A stretch of 64,000 nt of DNA from Bartonella bacilliformis Ver097. GTDB taxonomy: Bacteria; Pseudomonadota; Alphaproteobacteria; Rhizobiales; Rhizobiaceae. Shown piece by piece: positions 8,876-17,159 of this stretch (position 1 is the stretch's first letter; every line of letters starts with the position of its first letter). Below the pieces are notes generated by a model. It worked only from the letters and a program-made list of their open reading frames with translations, did no database searches and had not been told where the DNA came from. The stretch is from contig NZ_KL503802.1 of NCBI RefSeq assembly GCF_000709795.1, positions 310,001 through 374,000 on the forward strand, in the 5' to 3' direction. A program made the translations under genes and the position numbers.

Positions 8876-11323
8876 ATGGTTATCAAAAAGGATAAGTGTT
8901 CGTCTATGAGTGATGAAAACATCAAAAGATGCATCATGATAAGGCTTTTGGGGGTGCGCTTTTTAGCTTGGTGTATCTTATGTTTTGAACGAATCTGGCC
9001 GCGCCTTTTGCCGTTTTTTTTGGCTTTGAGCTTTTTATGCTCGCTGAGTTGGTTGGGCATTTTTAATGTTCTCCCTTATGGGTGGCATTTATTTTTTCTT
9101 GGTCTTATATTGTTTGTTGCTGTGGGCAGTCTATTTTTGCTTGCGGATTTTCGCTTTCCTACAGCAAAAGAAGTTGATCGTCATATTGAGCAGAAAAGTG
9201 GCCTAAAAAATCAACCCTTAAGCGTTCAAACGGATCGTTTATGTTCTGAAAATGATAAAGGTTTTAGCGCGGTTATTTGGCGTGAACATCAACGCCGCAT
9301 GGCAGAGGATTTGCGCTATGTGCGAAGCGGATTTGCTTACCCCAATAGTGCTAACCATGATCCTATGGCTTTGAGGTTTTTGTTTGTTCTACTTTGTGTG
9401 TGTGCTTTCAGTTTCTCCTTTGGTTCATCAGGAGGGCGCTTGCAGGACACATTTGATTTACGCTCCATGGTCAATGAATCATCAATGCGGGTTGATGCTT
9501 GGGTCACACCACCCTCTTATACGAATGTTGCCCCCATTTATTTAACACGAAGTGAGATAAAAAATTTTTCCATTCCTGAAGGGAGTGAGGTGGTTGTCCG
9601 TGTTGTTGATGGATCTGGTGTTACAGTAAAGGCAGTATCTAAAGAGGATGGACGTAAAGTTTTGCTTTCTCAAAAAAGAGAAAAGACAGCTTTGAATGAT
9701 TCCATTGTTCATTTTGAAACACGGTTAGAACGCTCCATAAATTTATCCTTTTCATCACGTTATCAACAACAACAATGGCATTTAGACGTGGTGAAAGACC
9801 AAATGCCAACAATCCGTTGGCTTGAAAAACCAGAGCGGATTTCAGCTGGGGCATTGGAGTTGCAGTATGAAATGGATGATGATTATGGCGTTATAAATGC
9901 TTTTGTTGCTATAGAGTCTCTTGTTGATTTTGATAAAAACGCAGTTCCTCTTTACCAAGCCCCTCAAATAAAGCTTCTTCTAGCACGTGGTGGAAAGGGA
10001 AAAATGCGAATGGTGCAAGATTTATCGAGCCATCCATGGGCAGGCACGGAAGTTAAGATCACTTTGGTGGTAGAAGATGGTGCTGGCCAAAAGGGGCGTA
10101 GCAAAACCTTTATCATGACATTACCGCAGCGTGTTTTTGCTAACCCTATTGCTCGTGCAGTCAATGAACAACGCCGTTTATTAGCTCTTAATGCTTCTGC
10201 GCGCGAGCGTGTACTCGATATGCTTGCTGCTTTGCTTGTTCGTCCAGAAAATGGTGTACAAAATTCAATCAATATTCTTGCATTACAGAGTGCGTGGACA
10301 AGGCTGTCGATAGCACAAACAGAAGATGAATTGCGTGATGTGGTTCATTATTTGTGGCAGATTGCCATAGCGATTGAGGGTGATCAGTCAGAGTCTGCTC
10401 AGCAAAAACTAAAACAAGCACAAATGGCTCTGCGGGATGCATTGCGCCGTGGTGCTTCAGGAGTAGAAATTGAACGCCTTATGGCTGATTTACGACAGGC
10501 TATGGATGATTATATTCGTGCTTTGGCTGAAAAAGCACCAGAAAATAGCGACTTTAATAATAAGGCGAATCTTTCTGAAGATAGTCTGCACAAAAAGCTC
10601 GATTCGATTGAGAAAATGGCTCAAATAGGGTCTTCTTCTTCTGCTGAACAGCTTTTGGATGAAATTGAACAAACACTTGATCATTTGCGTGTTCAAAAAA
10701 GCAATCGAGATCAAGAGCAAAAGAATACGCAAACAACAAAGATGAAAAAGATGATTGATAAACTTGGTGATGTGATGCGCCGTCAGCAGGAAATTCTCAA
10801 TGATACACATCGTTTAGAAACAGAAAAACGACGTGGGGAGATTGTTACACAAGAGAAGAGTGAGGCTTTGGTAAAACGTCAAGCTCAATTACAGTCTGAA
10901 TTATCGGTGTTAGAAAAGGAATTGTCAGAGCAAAGTTTTGAAAAGGGTGGTGTGTTGAAAGAGGCAGAAGAGAAAATGAATTCTGCAAAGGCTGCCCTTG
11001 GTCGTGGAAACTACGAGACATCTGTAAAAAATCAATCAGATGTTTTAGAATCTTTGCGACAAGGTGCACAAAATATTTTACAAAAAATGCGTGAAGCGTT
11101 GAAACAATTTGAAGATATGCAAAATGCTATTGAGTCTCAAGATCCATTAGGACGTCCCCTACCTTCAGACAGTGATCGGGGAAAAGACGGTAAAACTATG
11201 TCTCAGGAAGGTGATAAGACGCGGGCACGGCAAATTCTGGAAGAAATTCGCAAGCGTCTCAACAAGGACCATCTTTCTGAAGAAGAAAAGAATTATCTTG
11301 AAAGGTTGTTGTATTTTCACTAA
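8876..11323 (+). CDS. DUF4175/TIGR02302 family membrane protein
   Basis: A large (815-residue) protein of the TIGR02302 family, found in alphaproteobacteria next to lysA and of unknown function. The N-terminus holds three hydrophobic segments (about residues 24-46, 53-85 and 165-180), followed by a periplasmic-type beta-rich region (DAWVTPPSYTNVAPIYL, typical of the family). A long charged, helical, coiled-coil-prone C-terminal part is rich in Q, E, K and R. It ends in NYLERLLYFH, where relatives end in a similar ERLL motif. The start is ATG 8876, with a second ATG at 8906 (MSDENIK) as an alternative. No sign of damage. Confidence 0.82.
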   Translation: MVIKKDKCSSMSDENIKRCIMIRLLGVRFLAWCILCFERIWPRLLPFFLALSFLCSLSWLGIFNVLPYGWHLFFLGLILFVAVGSLFLLADFRFPTAKEVDRHIEQKSGLKNQPLSVQTDRLCSENDKGFSAVIWREHQRRMAEDLRYVRSGFAYPNSANHDPMALRFLFVLLCVCAFSFSFGSSGGRLQDTFDLRSMVNESSMRVDAWVTPPSYTNVAPIYLTRSEIKNFSIPEGSEVVVRVVDGSGVTVKAVSKEDGRKVLLSQKREKTALNDSIVHFETRLERSINLSFSSRYQQQQWHLDVVKDQMPTIRWLEKPERISAGALELQYEMDDDYGVINAFVAIESLVDFDKNAVPLYQAPQIKLLLARGGKGKMRMVQDLSSHPWAGTEVKITLVVEDGAGQKGRSKTFIMTLPQRVFANPIARAVNEQRRLLALNASARERVLDMLAALLVRPENGVQNSINILALQSAWTRLSIAQTEDELRDVVHYLWQIAIAIEGDQSESAQQKLKQAQMALRDALRRGASGVEIERLMADLRQAMDDYIRALAEKAPENSDFNNKANLSEDSLHKKLDSIEKMAQIGSSSSAEQLLDEIEQTLDHLRVQKSNRDQEQKNTQTTKMKKMIDKLGDVMRRQQEILNDTHRLETEKRRGEIVTQEKSEALVKRQAQLQSELSVLEKELSEQSFEKGGVLKEAEEKMNSAKAALGRGNYETSVKNQSDVLESLRQGAQNILQKMREALKQFEDMQNAIESQDPLGRPLPSDSDRGKDGKTMSQEGDKTRARQILEEIRKRLNKDHLSEEEKNYLERLLYFH

Positions 11324-11610
11324 CGAAAGCGCTTTTCTTATAGTATTTTTTTTGGAAAAAGTGCATTCTTTCATAAAAAGCAGATAGGAAGTGCTCGTAT
11401 AGAAGAAGTTTTATTGGAAGAGAAGACGCAAAGGGGAATAATAATGAAGTTATTAAAGTCATGACAACATTGTTGAGATGATTTCATCATTTGGATTTAA
11501 AGAATAAAGTATGAAAGGTATCATTCTTGAAAAGAAGAGATGAAATCTCCATAAACTAAATCTATGAAGATCTGCACTATTTAAAATTTTTTTCTACACG
11601 GTACATTACA
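11324..11610. other. Spacer without a recognisable gene
   Basis: 287 bases between the DUF4175 gene and the methyltransferase. Only short open stretches occur and none resembles a known protein. In several relatives gloB lies divergent to this methyltransferase; I could not see any convincing remnant of it on the minus strand here. Confidence 0.5.
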
Positions 11611-12345
11611 TTGGATATAATCACACTGAGAGATTTTTATGCTTCTCCGCTCGGTATGCGGGTGCAGACGACGCTGTGTGAACAACTTAATATAAAGTGG
11701 TCAAATCTTGATGATAAACGCGTCTTAGGTTTGGGTTATGCTTTGCCTTATCTTGCTGCATTGCATGCACGTGCACAACAATGTTTTGCTTTTATGCCAG
11801 CTAATCAAGGTGTGACACCCTGGCCTTGTGCGGATAAGGTTGCGACAGCGCTCGTTTTTGAAGAAGATTTGCCTCTTCCTGATGCTTCAGTAGATTGTAT
11901 TTTATTGATCCATGCTTTGGAATATAGCGAAAATGCACGGGAAACGCTCAATGAAATATGGCGTATTTTGGCTCCTAATGGTCATTTGATTGTTATTGTT
12001 CCTAATCGTTGCGGATTGTGGGCACGCAATGATCGCACGCCTTTTGGCTATGGCCAACCCTATAGTCGACAACAAATTGTTCGTTTATTTGAAGAAACAA
12101 ATTTTATTGTCAGGTCTGTGCAAGAAATTGTGCATTATATACCTTTTGCTGGGCGTGTTTCGCGATTATTGTCACTTTTCTATGAACCTTTGGCGCGCTA
12201 TCTGTTTCCTTATTTTGGTGGACTGTTAATGTGTCAGGTCCAGAAACGTGTTTATCAAGGTCTATTTGTGCAGCGCCGCCAATCACGACGTGTGTTCATT
12301 CCTGTTTTATCACCACAAGCTCGTGAAAAATGTACATCATCTTAG
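11611..12345 (+). CDS. Class I SAM-dependent methyltransferase
   Basis: A soluble 244-residue protein with a class I methyltransferase core. The motif I region is KRVLGLGYALPYLAAL (about residues 37-52), an acidic loop of the SAM pocket follows, then LPLPDASVDCILLIHALEYS and the post-motif ILAPNGHLIVIVPNR. The first glycine-rich motif departs from the classic GxGxG, which is usual in this alphaproteobacterial family. The substrate is unknown. The start is TTG 11611, which gives MDIITLRDFYASPLGM, the usual N-terminus. Intact; weakly named. Confidence 0.82.
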   Translation: MDIITLRDFYASPLGMRVQTTLCEQLNIKWSNLDDKRVLGLGYALPYLAALHARAQQCFAFMPANQGVTPWPCADKVATALVFEEDLPLPDASVDCILLIHALEYSENARETLNEIWRILAPNGHLIVIVPNRCGLWARNDRTPFGYGQPYSRQQIVRLFEETNFIVRSVQEIVHYIPFAGRVSRLLSLFYEPLARYLFPYFGGLLMCQVQKRVYQGLFVQRRQSRRVFIPVLSPQAREKCTSS

Positions 12346-12486
12346 TCTTCTCCTTTATTGTAGGAAGAGAAAATTGAGGTCAGAGCTTATGTGTTGAGCC
12401 ATGAGAGTAAAAAATAAAAATTAAAATAGTGGCTTCCTTTAACGATTCTAGGTAATGCTCTTTGCTAAAGATTAAAACAGTATTCC

Positions 12487-13173
12487 TTAAAGGTTAAGGC
12501 GGTATCCATTTTGATCTGTGATGAGGATTTGTGCATTCGCGGGATCTTTTTCGATTTTTTTTCGCAGGCGATAAATATGCGTTTCTAATGTATGGGTAAC
12601 AATCTGTTCGTTATAGCCCCAAATCTGTTCTAATAAGGTTTCGCGGCTGATGACTTGGTTTTTCCTTGTGCAATAGAGATATTTAAGAATTGCAGATTCT
12701 TTTTCTGTAAGACGAATGTGATTATTCTGCTGATCAATGAGAAGTTTTCGTCCAGGTTTAAAATTATAGGGTCCGATATGAAAAACTGTATCTTCATTGT
12801 GTTCATATTGACGCAGTTGAGCACGGATGCGCGCTAATAATACAGCGAAGCGGAAGGGCTTTGTTACGTAATCATTAGCGCCCACTTCAAGATTTAACAG
12901 ATTATCACAATTGGTGTCGTCACGAGTGATCATGATAATAGGAGCACGAAATCTTTGTTGACGTATCGTGGTGACAGGAGTATGGTCATCAAGGTTAGAA
13001 AATTCAACATCAATAATGATAAGATTAATTCTTTTTTCTTGAGTTATTGTGATTCCTTCTTCAGCTGTTTTGGCTTGCAGGATTTCAAATTCCTTATATA
13101 TTTGCAATTGTTCTACCAAAATGTGACGTAGATTATCATCCTCCTCAATGATTAAAAGATTATAATCGCTCAT
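12487..13173 (-). CDS. cenR: CenR-like two-component response regulator
   Basis: OmpR-class DNA-binding response regulator, 228 residues. The receiver domain (1-118) has acidic residues E10-D13, the phospho-acceptor Asp55, Thr83 and Lys105 in YVTKPFRFAVLLARIRAQLR. The C-terminal winged helix carries RLTEKESAILKYLY and THTLETHIYRLRKKIE, matching the alphaproteobacterial CenR regulator of envelope homeostasis. The start at 13173 is chosen because AAGGA lies seven bases upstream; an ATG 21 bases earlier lacks a site. The loop after Asp55 reads VEFSNLDD instead of the usual LPDMDG type. No histidine kinase is adjacent. It is divergent from a YkuD-domain gene. Confidence 0.82.
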   Translation of the reverse strand: MSDYNLLIIEEDDNLRHILVEQLQIYKEFEILQAKTAEEGITITQEKRINLIIIDVEFSNLDDHTPVTTIRQQRFRAPIIMITRDDTNCDNLLNLEVGANDYVTKPFRFAVLLARIRAQLRQYEHNEDTVFHIGPYNFKPGRKLLIDQQNNHIRLTEKESAILKYLYCTRKNQVISRETLLEQIWGYNEQIVTHTLETHIYRLRKKIEKDPANAQILITDQNGYRLNL

Positions 13174-13203
13174 TTTTTTTCCTTGTAAAAGCATGTTTGG
13201 ATT

Positions 13204-13812
13204 ATGGTTTTGAAAGTAGTTTCACGAAAAATGAGATTTCATGCAAGTAGAATTAAAAAGGAAATTGTAAAAAAGAAGACTCGCGTGACTCTCATAACCG
13301 TTCGTCGGCAGGTGCGCATAGCAGGCAGGCATACACGGGGTATCCTTTGTATAGGTCAGCATCGTTTATTTTGCGCTCTAGGACGCTTTGGTGTTTCTGC
13401 TTTTAAACGTGAGGGCGATGGAGCGACACCTTTGGCGAAGATGCGCTGTTTAAGAGGATTTCGAGGCAATTTTTATCGGTCCTTACCGCGTTCAGCTTTA
13501 TCTTTTCGCCGTATTCGAGCTCATGATGGTTGGTGTGATGCAAGTGGGGACACCAATTATAATCGTTTTGTCCGCCTTCCTTATCCTAAAAGTGCTGAAA
13601 AAATGCAGCGTGAGGATGATCTTTATGCAATTTGTCTTATTCTCGATTGGAATATTACAGAACGAAAAATGGCAAAAGGAAGTGCTATTTTTATGCATTT
13701 AGCGCGAGACAATTATCAGCCGACAGAAGGATGTATTGCGCTTTCCCGCCGTGATATGGAGCGGTTGCTGCCCTATATAAGCCAACGAACAAAAGTTGCG
13801 GTTTTAGCTTAA
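13204..13812 (+). CDS. YkuD/L,D-transpeptidase-like protein (COG3786 type)
   Basis: A 202-residue protein with the L,D-transpeptidase (YkuD) fold, which acts on peptidoglycan peptides. The catalytic region near the C-terminus is HLARDNYQPTEGCIAL, with His165 and the nucleophile Cys177. The TEGC variant of SHGC is normal for COG3786 members. No signal peptide is evident; the first 35 residues are very basic, so translation may begin at ATG 13231 or later. It starts 30 bases from the CenR-like regulator on the opposite strand, which makes shared regulation plausible. Its stop overlaps the end of the convergent EVE gene by four bases. Confidence 0.82.
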   Translation: MVLKVVSRKMRFHASRIKKEIVKKKTRVTLITVRRQVRIAGRHTRGILCIGQHRLFCALGRFGVSAFKREGDGATPLAKMRCLRGFRGNFYRSLPRSALSFRRIRAHDGWCDASGDTNYNRFVRLPYPKSAEKMQREDDLYAICLILDWNITERKMAKGSAIFMHLARDNYQPTEGCIALSRRDMERLLPYISQRTKVAVLA

Positions 13813-14237
13813 AGCATTTCTAGTTGAAGGCCACCCATAGCACAAATTTCTTTCCATTCCTCTTCTGTAACGGGTTGTACTGATAATCGCATAGCTTTAA
13901 CCAGTGTCATCGTATTTAATTTTGGATTGGCTTTGATCTGTTTTAGTGAAACAGGGTTTGGCATATCACAGATAGCGCGAATATCCACACATTCCCAGCG
14001 TGGATCAGATGTTGTTGAATCAGGGTGCGTTTCAGCACAGATTTCTACAATGCCAACAATCTCTAGCCCTTTGTTGGAATGATAAAAAAAACCCTTATCA
14101 CCGTATTTCATGGCGCGCATGTTGTTGCGGGCTTGATAGTTGCGCACGCCATCCCATGGTTCTCCATCAAGGCCTTTTTTCTTTTGCATGGTCCATGACC
14201 ATTTATCGGGTTCGGATTTAAAAAGCCAATAAGCCAC
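13809..14237 (-). CDS. EVE-domain protein
   Basis: A 142-residue protein made of one EVE domain, a PUA/YTH-like fold that binds modified bases in RNA or DNA. Diagnostic sequences are MAYWLFKSEPDKWSW at the start, WDGVRNYQARNNMRAMK, and GDKGFFYHSNKG, with an aromatic pocket typical of the family. Its target is not known. It lies downstream of tsaD on the same strand (88 bases apart), consistent with the frequent association of EVE genes with tRNA or translation genes. Confidence 0.9.
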   Translation of the reverse strand: MAYWLFKSEPDKWSWTMQKKKGLDGEPWDGVRNYQARNNMRAMKYGDKGFFYHSNKGLEIVGIVEICAETHPDSTTSDPRWECVDIRAICDMPNPVSLKQIKANPKLNTMTLVKAMRLSVQPVTEEEWKEICAMGGLQLEML

Positions 14238-14325
14238 GAAAAGCTCCTTTTCATAAAGTTTGATGCGGTTTCAGATTTTTATGAATGCTCTAATAGTTTT
14301 TATGTGTATTGTGTTTTTGATCTCT

Positions 14326-15420
14326 TTACACTTTTGCTCCACGGCGCCCTGTTCCGATTAAAGGCGAAGCGTTTTCATCTAACGGCCAACGTGAACGGGG
14401 AGCAATATCAAGCGGGCTTGTTTGCCCCCGTGCTATTCTCTCTGCACCAGCAAAAGCAATCATGGCAGCATTATCCGTACACAGAGAGGGAGGGGGGGCG
14501 ATAAATTCAAAACTATGTTGATGGGCAAGATTTTGTAGAGTTAAACGGATGGCCTGATTAGCAGCAACGCCGCCGGCAACAACAAAAGCTGGATGGCGGT
14601 GCTCTTGGCTATGAGAAGAAGGATATTGGCTAGTGAAATATTGCAAAGCCAAGTGAACACGATCTTGCAATGTATCGATGACAGCAGCTTGAAAACTTGC
14701 GGCGATGTCTGAAACGTCCTGTTCTGAAAGAGGAGCCATAGCTGTTGCTGCTTGTCGAACAGCGGTTTTCAGACCAGAAAAAGAAAAGTTGAGTTGTTTG
14801 TTTCCTTTTAAAGGTCGTGGCAGAGGGATGCGATTTTTGTCTCCCAAAAGAGCAGCCTTTTCAAGAGCTGGGCCACCAGGATAGGGAAGGCCTAAGAGTT
14901 TTGCGGTTTTATCAAAAGCTTCTCCCAAGGCATCGTCAAAGGTTGTTCCTAGACGCTGATAATTGCCTACTCCATGAACAAGGATCATTTGTGTATGGCC
15001 ACCTGAGACCAGAAGCAATAAATAAGGAAAAGTGACTTGATGGGTAAGAACAGCTGTTAACGCATGACCTTCGAGATGATTAACAGCAATGAAGGGTTTT
15101 CCAGTGGCAAAAGCCAGTGCTTTTGCACTCATTAGGCCAACTAAAAGCCCCCCTATCAAACCGGGGCCACCGGTGACAGCAATCGCGTCAATCTCTTTCA
15201 GTGTTGTTTTAGCTTTTGCGAGTGCTTCGAGGATTAGAGTGTCGAGAATTTCAACATGGGCGCGTGCTGCGATCTCAGGCACAACACCGCCATAAGGCGC
15301 GTGATCTTCGATTTGGCTCCAAACGATATTGGAAAGAATATGACTTTTTCCTTTTAAATTGTGTTCAATAACAGCGGTAGCAGTTTCGTCACAACTTGTT
15401 TCTATTCCCAACAGGCGCAT
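14326..15420 (-). CDS. tsaD: tRNA N6-adenosine threonylcarbamoyltransferase TsaD
   Basis: Catalyses the last step of t6A formation at position 37 of ANN-decoding tRNAs. The 364-residue protein has the ASKHA-type fold with [18 protein letters not shown] at the start, the metal-binding His pair in NHLEGHAL, the substrate loop LLVSGGHTQ, and the C-terminal [10 protein letters not shown] and [12 protein letters not shown]. All key motifs are intact. In relatives the divergent neighbour is hemC; here a 386-base spacer follows instead. Confidence 0.96.
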   Translation of the reverse strand: MRLLGIETSCDETATAVIEHNLKGKSHILSNIVWSQIEDHAPYGGVVPEIAARAHVEILDTLILEALAKAKTTLKEIDAIAVTGGPGLIGGLLVGLMSAKALAFATGKPFIAVNHLEGHALTAVLTHQVTFPYLLLLVSGGHTQMILVHGVGNYQRLGTTFDDALGEAFDKTAKLLGLPYPGGPALEKAALLGDKNRIPLPRPLKGNKQLNFSFSGLKTAVRQAATAMAPLSEQDVSDIAASFQAAVIDTLQDRVHLALQYFTSQYPSSHSQEHRHPAFVVAGGVAANQAIRLTLQNLAHQHSFEFIAPPPSLCTDNAAMIAFAGAERIARGQTSPLDIAPRSRWPLDENASPLIGTGRRGAKV

Positions 15421-15806
15421 TATAGGCTAAACCTTATGTTTAAAAATTCTTTAAGAGTGATCGGTATCACGGACAAATAAAGATGCAAAGTGCTTCTCTT
15501 AAAGTTGGCTCTTATAAGCGTCAATAGGCATATAATTTTTGTGCTATGTTTATGTATGACTCATCACTGTTTTTCTGTGTTTTGTGCTACATATTAGTAT
15601 TGGTATGTTTAAAGTCTTTCGATCAAGAGGGGGCTGGCCTTAAACGTATCTCGTGAGAATGAACAATCGAATAATTGATCTACGGTATCAATTCTTAGTC
15701 AATAGGATGTAAGACAGAGCCTGTAGCCATAGGAAGCGTTTGGCTCTTAAAGTTTCTTTCATTTTATTATTTTATTATCAGCAATGAGAGAGAAAAAGAG
15801 ACAGTC
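15421..15806. other. Eroded spacer where hemC/hemD are expected
   Basis: 386 bases between tsaD and the mitofilin-like gene. In Brucella and Rhizobium relatives I expect hemC and hemD here. Apart from a ten-codon hemC-like start (annotated separately) all frames are closed by many stops. An 11-codon stretch from 15620 (DQEGAGLKRIS) is vaguely like a HemC C-terminus, but that is too weak to call. The last 60 bases contain the leader and start region of the next gene. Confidence 0.5.
15483..15512 (+). pseudogene. hemC: Possible hemC (porphobilinogen deaminase) start remnant
   Basis: An ATG 63 bases from the divergent tsaD start opens the ten codons MQSASLKVGS before drifting into KRQ and a stop. 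Rhizobial HemC begins with a similar MQTAS...LKIGTRGS, in this position and orientation. With so few residues, chance resemblance is possible. The match of both sequence and synteny is what supports it. Confidence 0.4.
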
Positions 15807-17159
15807 ATGGTAGATTCTTCAAAACCGAAAGAAAATCCACATTATAAAGGTGTTAAACGTGAGACACCTGTTATTGAGCATGAAGCAATACGTGATGATT
15901 CAGAGAAAAAAACACAAAATTTAGCAGAATCTTCAACATTGCAGGAGTCCATTACAATGAAAAAGCCTAGCAAGAAAAAGGAAAAGAGCCGGTGCTCTTT
16001 TGGTGTGGCTTTGGTGTGTTTACTCATTTCAGGGATTGTGAGTGCTGTAACGACATTAAGTCTTTTGATAGGGTTTCAACGAGATGGTTCTCTTTTCCCT
16101 TTTCTAAGCAGACATAATTCTGCAACAGAGCAAGCTTTGCAGATGGCGAAAACCACACAAAATCAATTAAAATCAACAGAAAGCCAATTGACACATCTTC
16201 TCCAAGAGCTTGATCTGTTGAAAACAGATGTTTATTCTGTGTCGCAAAGTGTCTCTCTTTTTGAAAAAGAGATGAGTCTTAAAGCAGAAGTCGGAAAAGA
16301 TGTGGCAGATTTAGAGAAAAAAGTGGTTGCTCTTGAAGATCAGATGCAAGCTGTAGTCGAAATGTCAAAAGATATGAAAGCAGCTCTTTTATCACATAAT
16401 TTTGAGGATACTCAAAGTAGAAATGCCTTACAAGAAGAAAATAAAAAAACTCTAACAGTTTTAGGACAAAAAGTTATACTTCTTGAAGAGCATATAAAAA
16501 ATTTGGCTGAGATGTCAAAGAATAGGTCAGCTTCGTTGACGGAAAACAATATAGCAAATGATTTAATGGAATTGAAAAAACAGCTCAACACTTTGCAAGA
16601 AAATATGGCAACGAAGAGTGGTGAAGGAAAAGCTGTAGACATGCAAATACTTATGGCAGTCAGTGCTTTAAAAAATGCTGTAATGCAGGGCGGACCTTTC
16701 ATTGATGAGTTAGAAGCCGTACAAAATTTTTTCCCTGCATTGCCTGGGCTTGAGATTTTACAAAAAAAAGCACGAACAGGTTTTTCCAATTCTACGAAGC
16801 TTGCTCATGATTTTGCAGCTATTGCTGATATCATTGTTGGTTTGCAAAATATTGTTGCGCCAGATGCTGGTTTTTTTGCACAGATTTTGGCATGGGTAAA
16901 AGGTCTTTTTGTTACACGGCCAGTTGGCAATATTGCAGGGACAACAATGGAAGCAATTGTCGCACGGATGGAAGCTGCTATTCAGGAAGGTAACTATGAA
17001 AAAGCCTTAGCAGAATGGGAAACTTTACCTAAGAACGCTCAAGATGCTTCAGCCGATTTTGCAAAACAGCTTAAGCAAAAGCTCTCTGTTCGTAATATTT
17101 TACAAGATTTGTTAACTTCTATTCAACAAGGGCGTTTTGAGACTAGAAAAAGTAAGTGA
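15807..17159 (+). CDS. Mitofilin-like (COG4223) membrane protein
   Basis: A 450-residue protein with a charged cytoplasmic N-terminus, one membrane segment at about residues 65-90, and a long periplasmic coiled-coil region (about 110-270). A helical C-terminal domain contains PFIDELEAVQNFFP and VARMEAAIQEGNYEKALAEWETLP. This is the alphaproteobacterial mitofilin family, related to the Mic60 component that shapes mitochondrial cristae. It overlaps or abuts hemY, its invariable partner in relatives. The coiled-coil part varies between species. The ATG at 15807 is the first in frame. Confidence 0.82.
   Translation: MVDSSKPKENPHYKGVKRETPVIEHEAIRDDSEKKTQNLAESSTLQESITMKKPSKKKEKSRCSFGVALVCLLISGIVSAVTTLSLLIGFQRDGSLFPFLSRHNSATEQALQMAKTTQNQLKSTESQLTHLLQELDLLKTDVYSVSQSVSLFEKEMSLKAEVGKDVADLEKKVVALEDQMQAVVEMSKDMKAALLSHNFEDTQSRNALQEENKKTLTVLGQKVILLEEHIKNLAEMSKNRSASLTENNIANDLMELKKQLNTLQENMATKSGEGKAVDMQILMAVSALKNAVMQGGPFIDELEAVQNFFPALPGLEILQKKARTGFSNSTKLAHDFAAIADIIVGLQNIVAPDAGFFAQILAWVKGLFVTRPVGNIAGTTMEAIVARMEAAIQEGNYEKALAEWETLPKNAQDASADFAKQLKQKLSVRNILQDLLTSIQQGRFETRKSK

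Noticed and set aside
10490-10810. Long open frame on the minus strand inside the DUF4175 gene
   Set aside because: Shadow of the real gene on the other strand; no family features or ribosome-binding site.
11595-11608. TACACGGTAC shared in inverted orientation with 45051-45060
   Set aside because: A 10-base match between two sites in 64 kb is not far from chance, and no other copies were seen.
13204-13812. TEGC in place of SHGC in the YkuD protein as a lost active site
   Set aside because: The COG3786 branch normally has this HxARxxYxPTxGCxAL form, so the catalytic Cys and His are intact.
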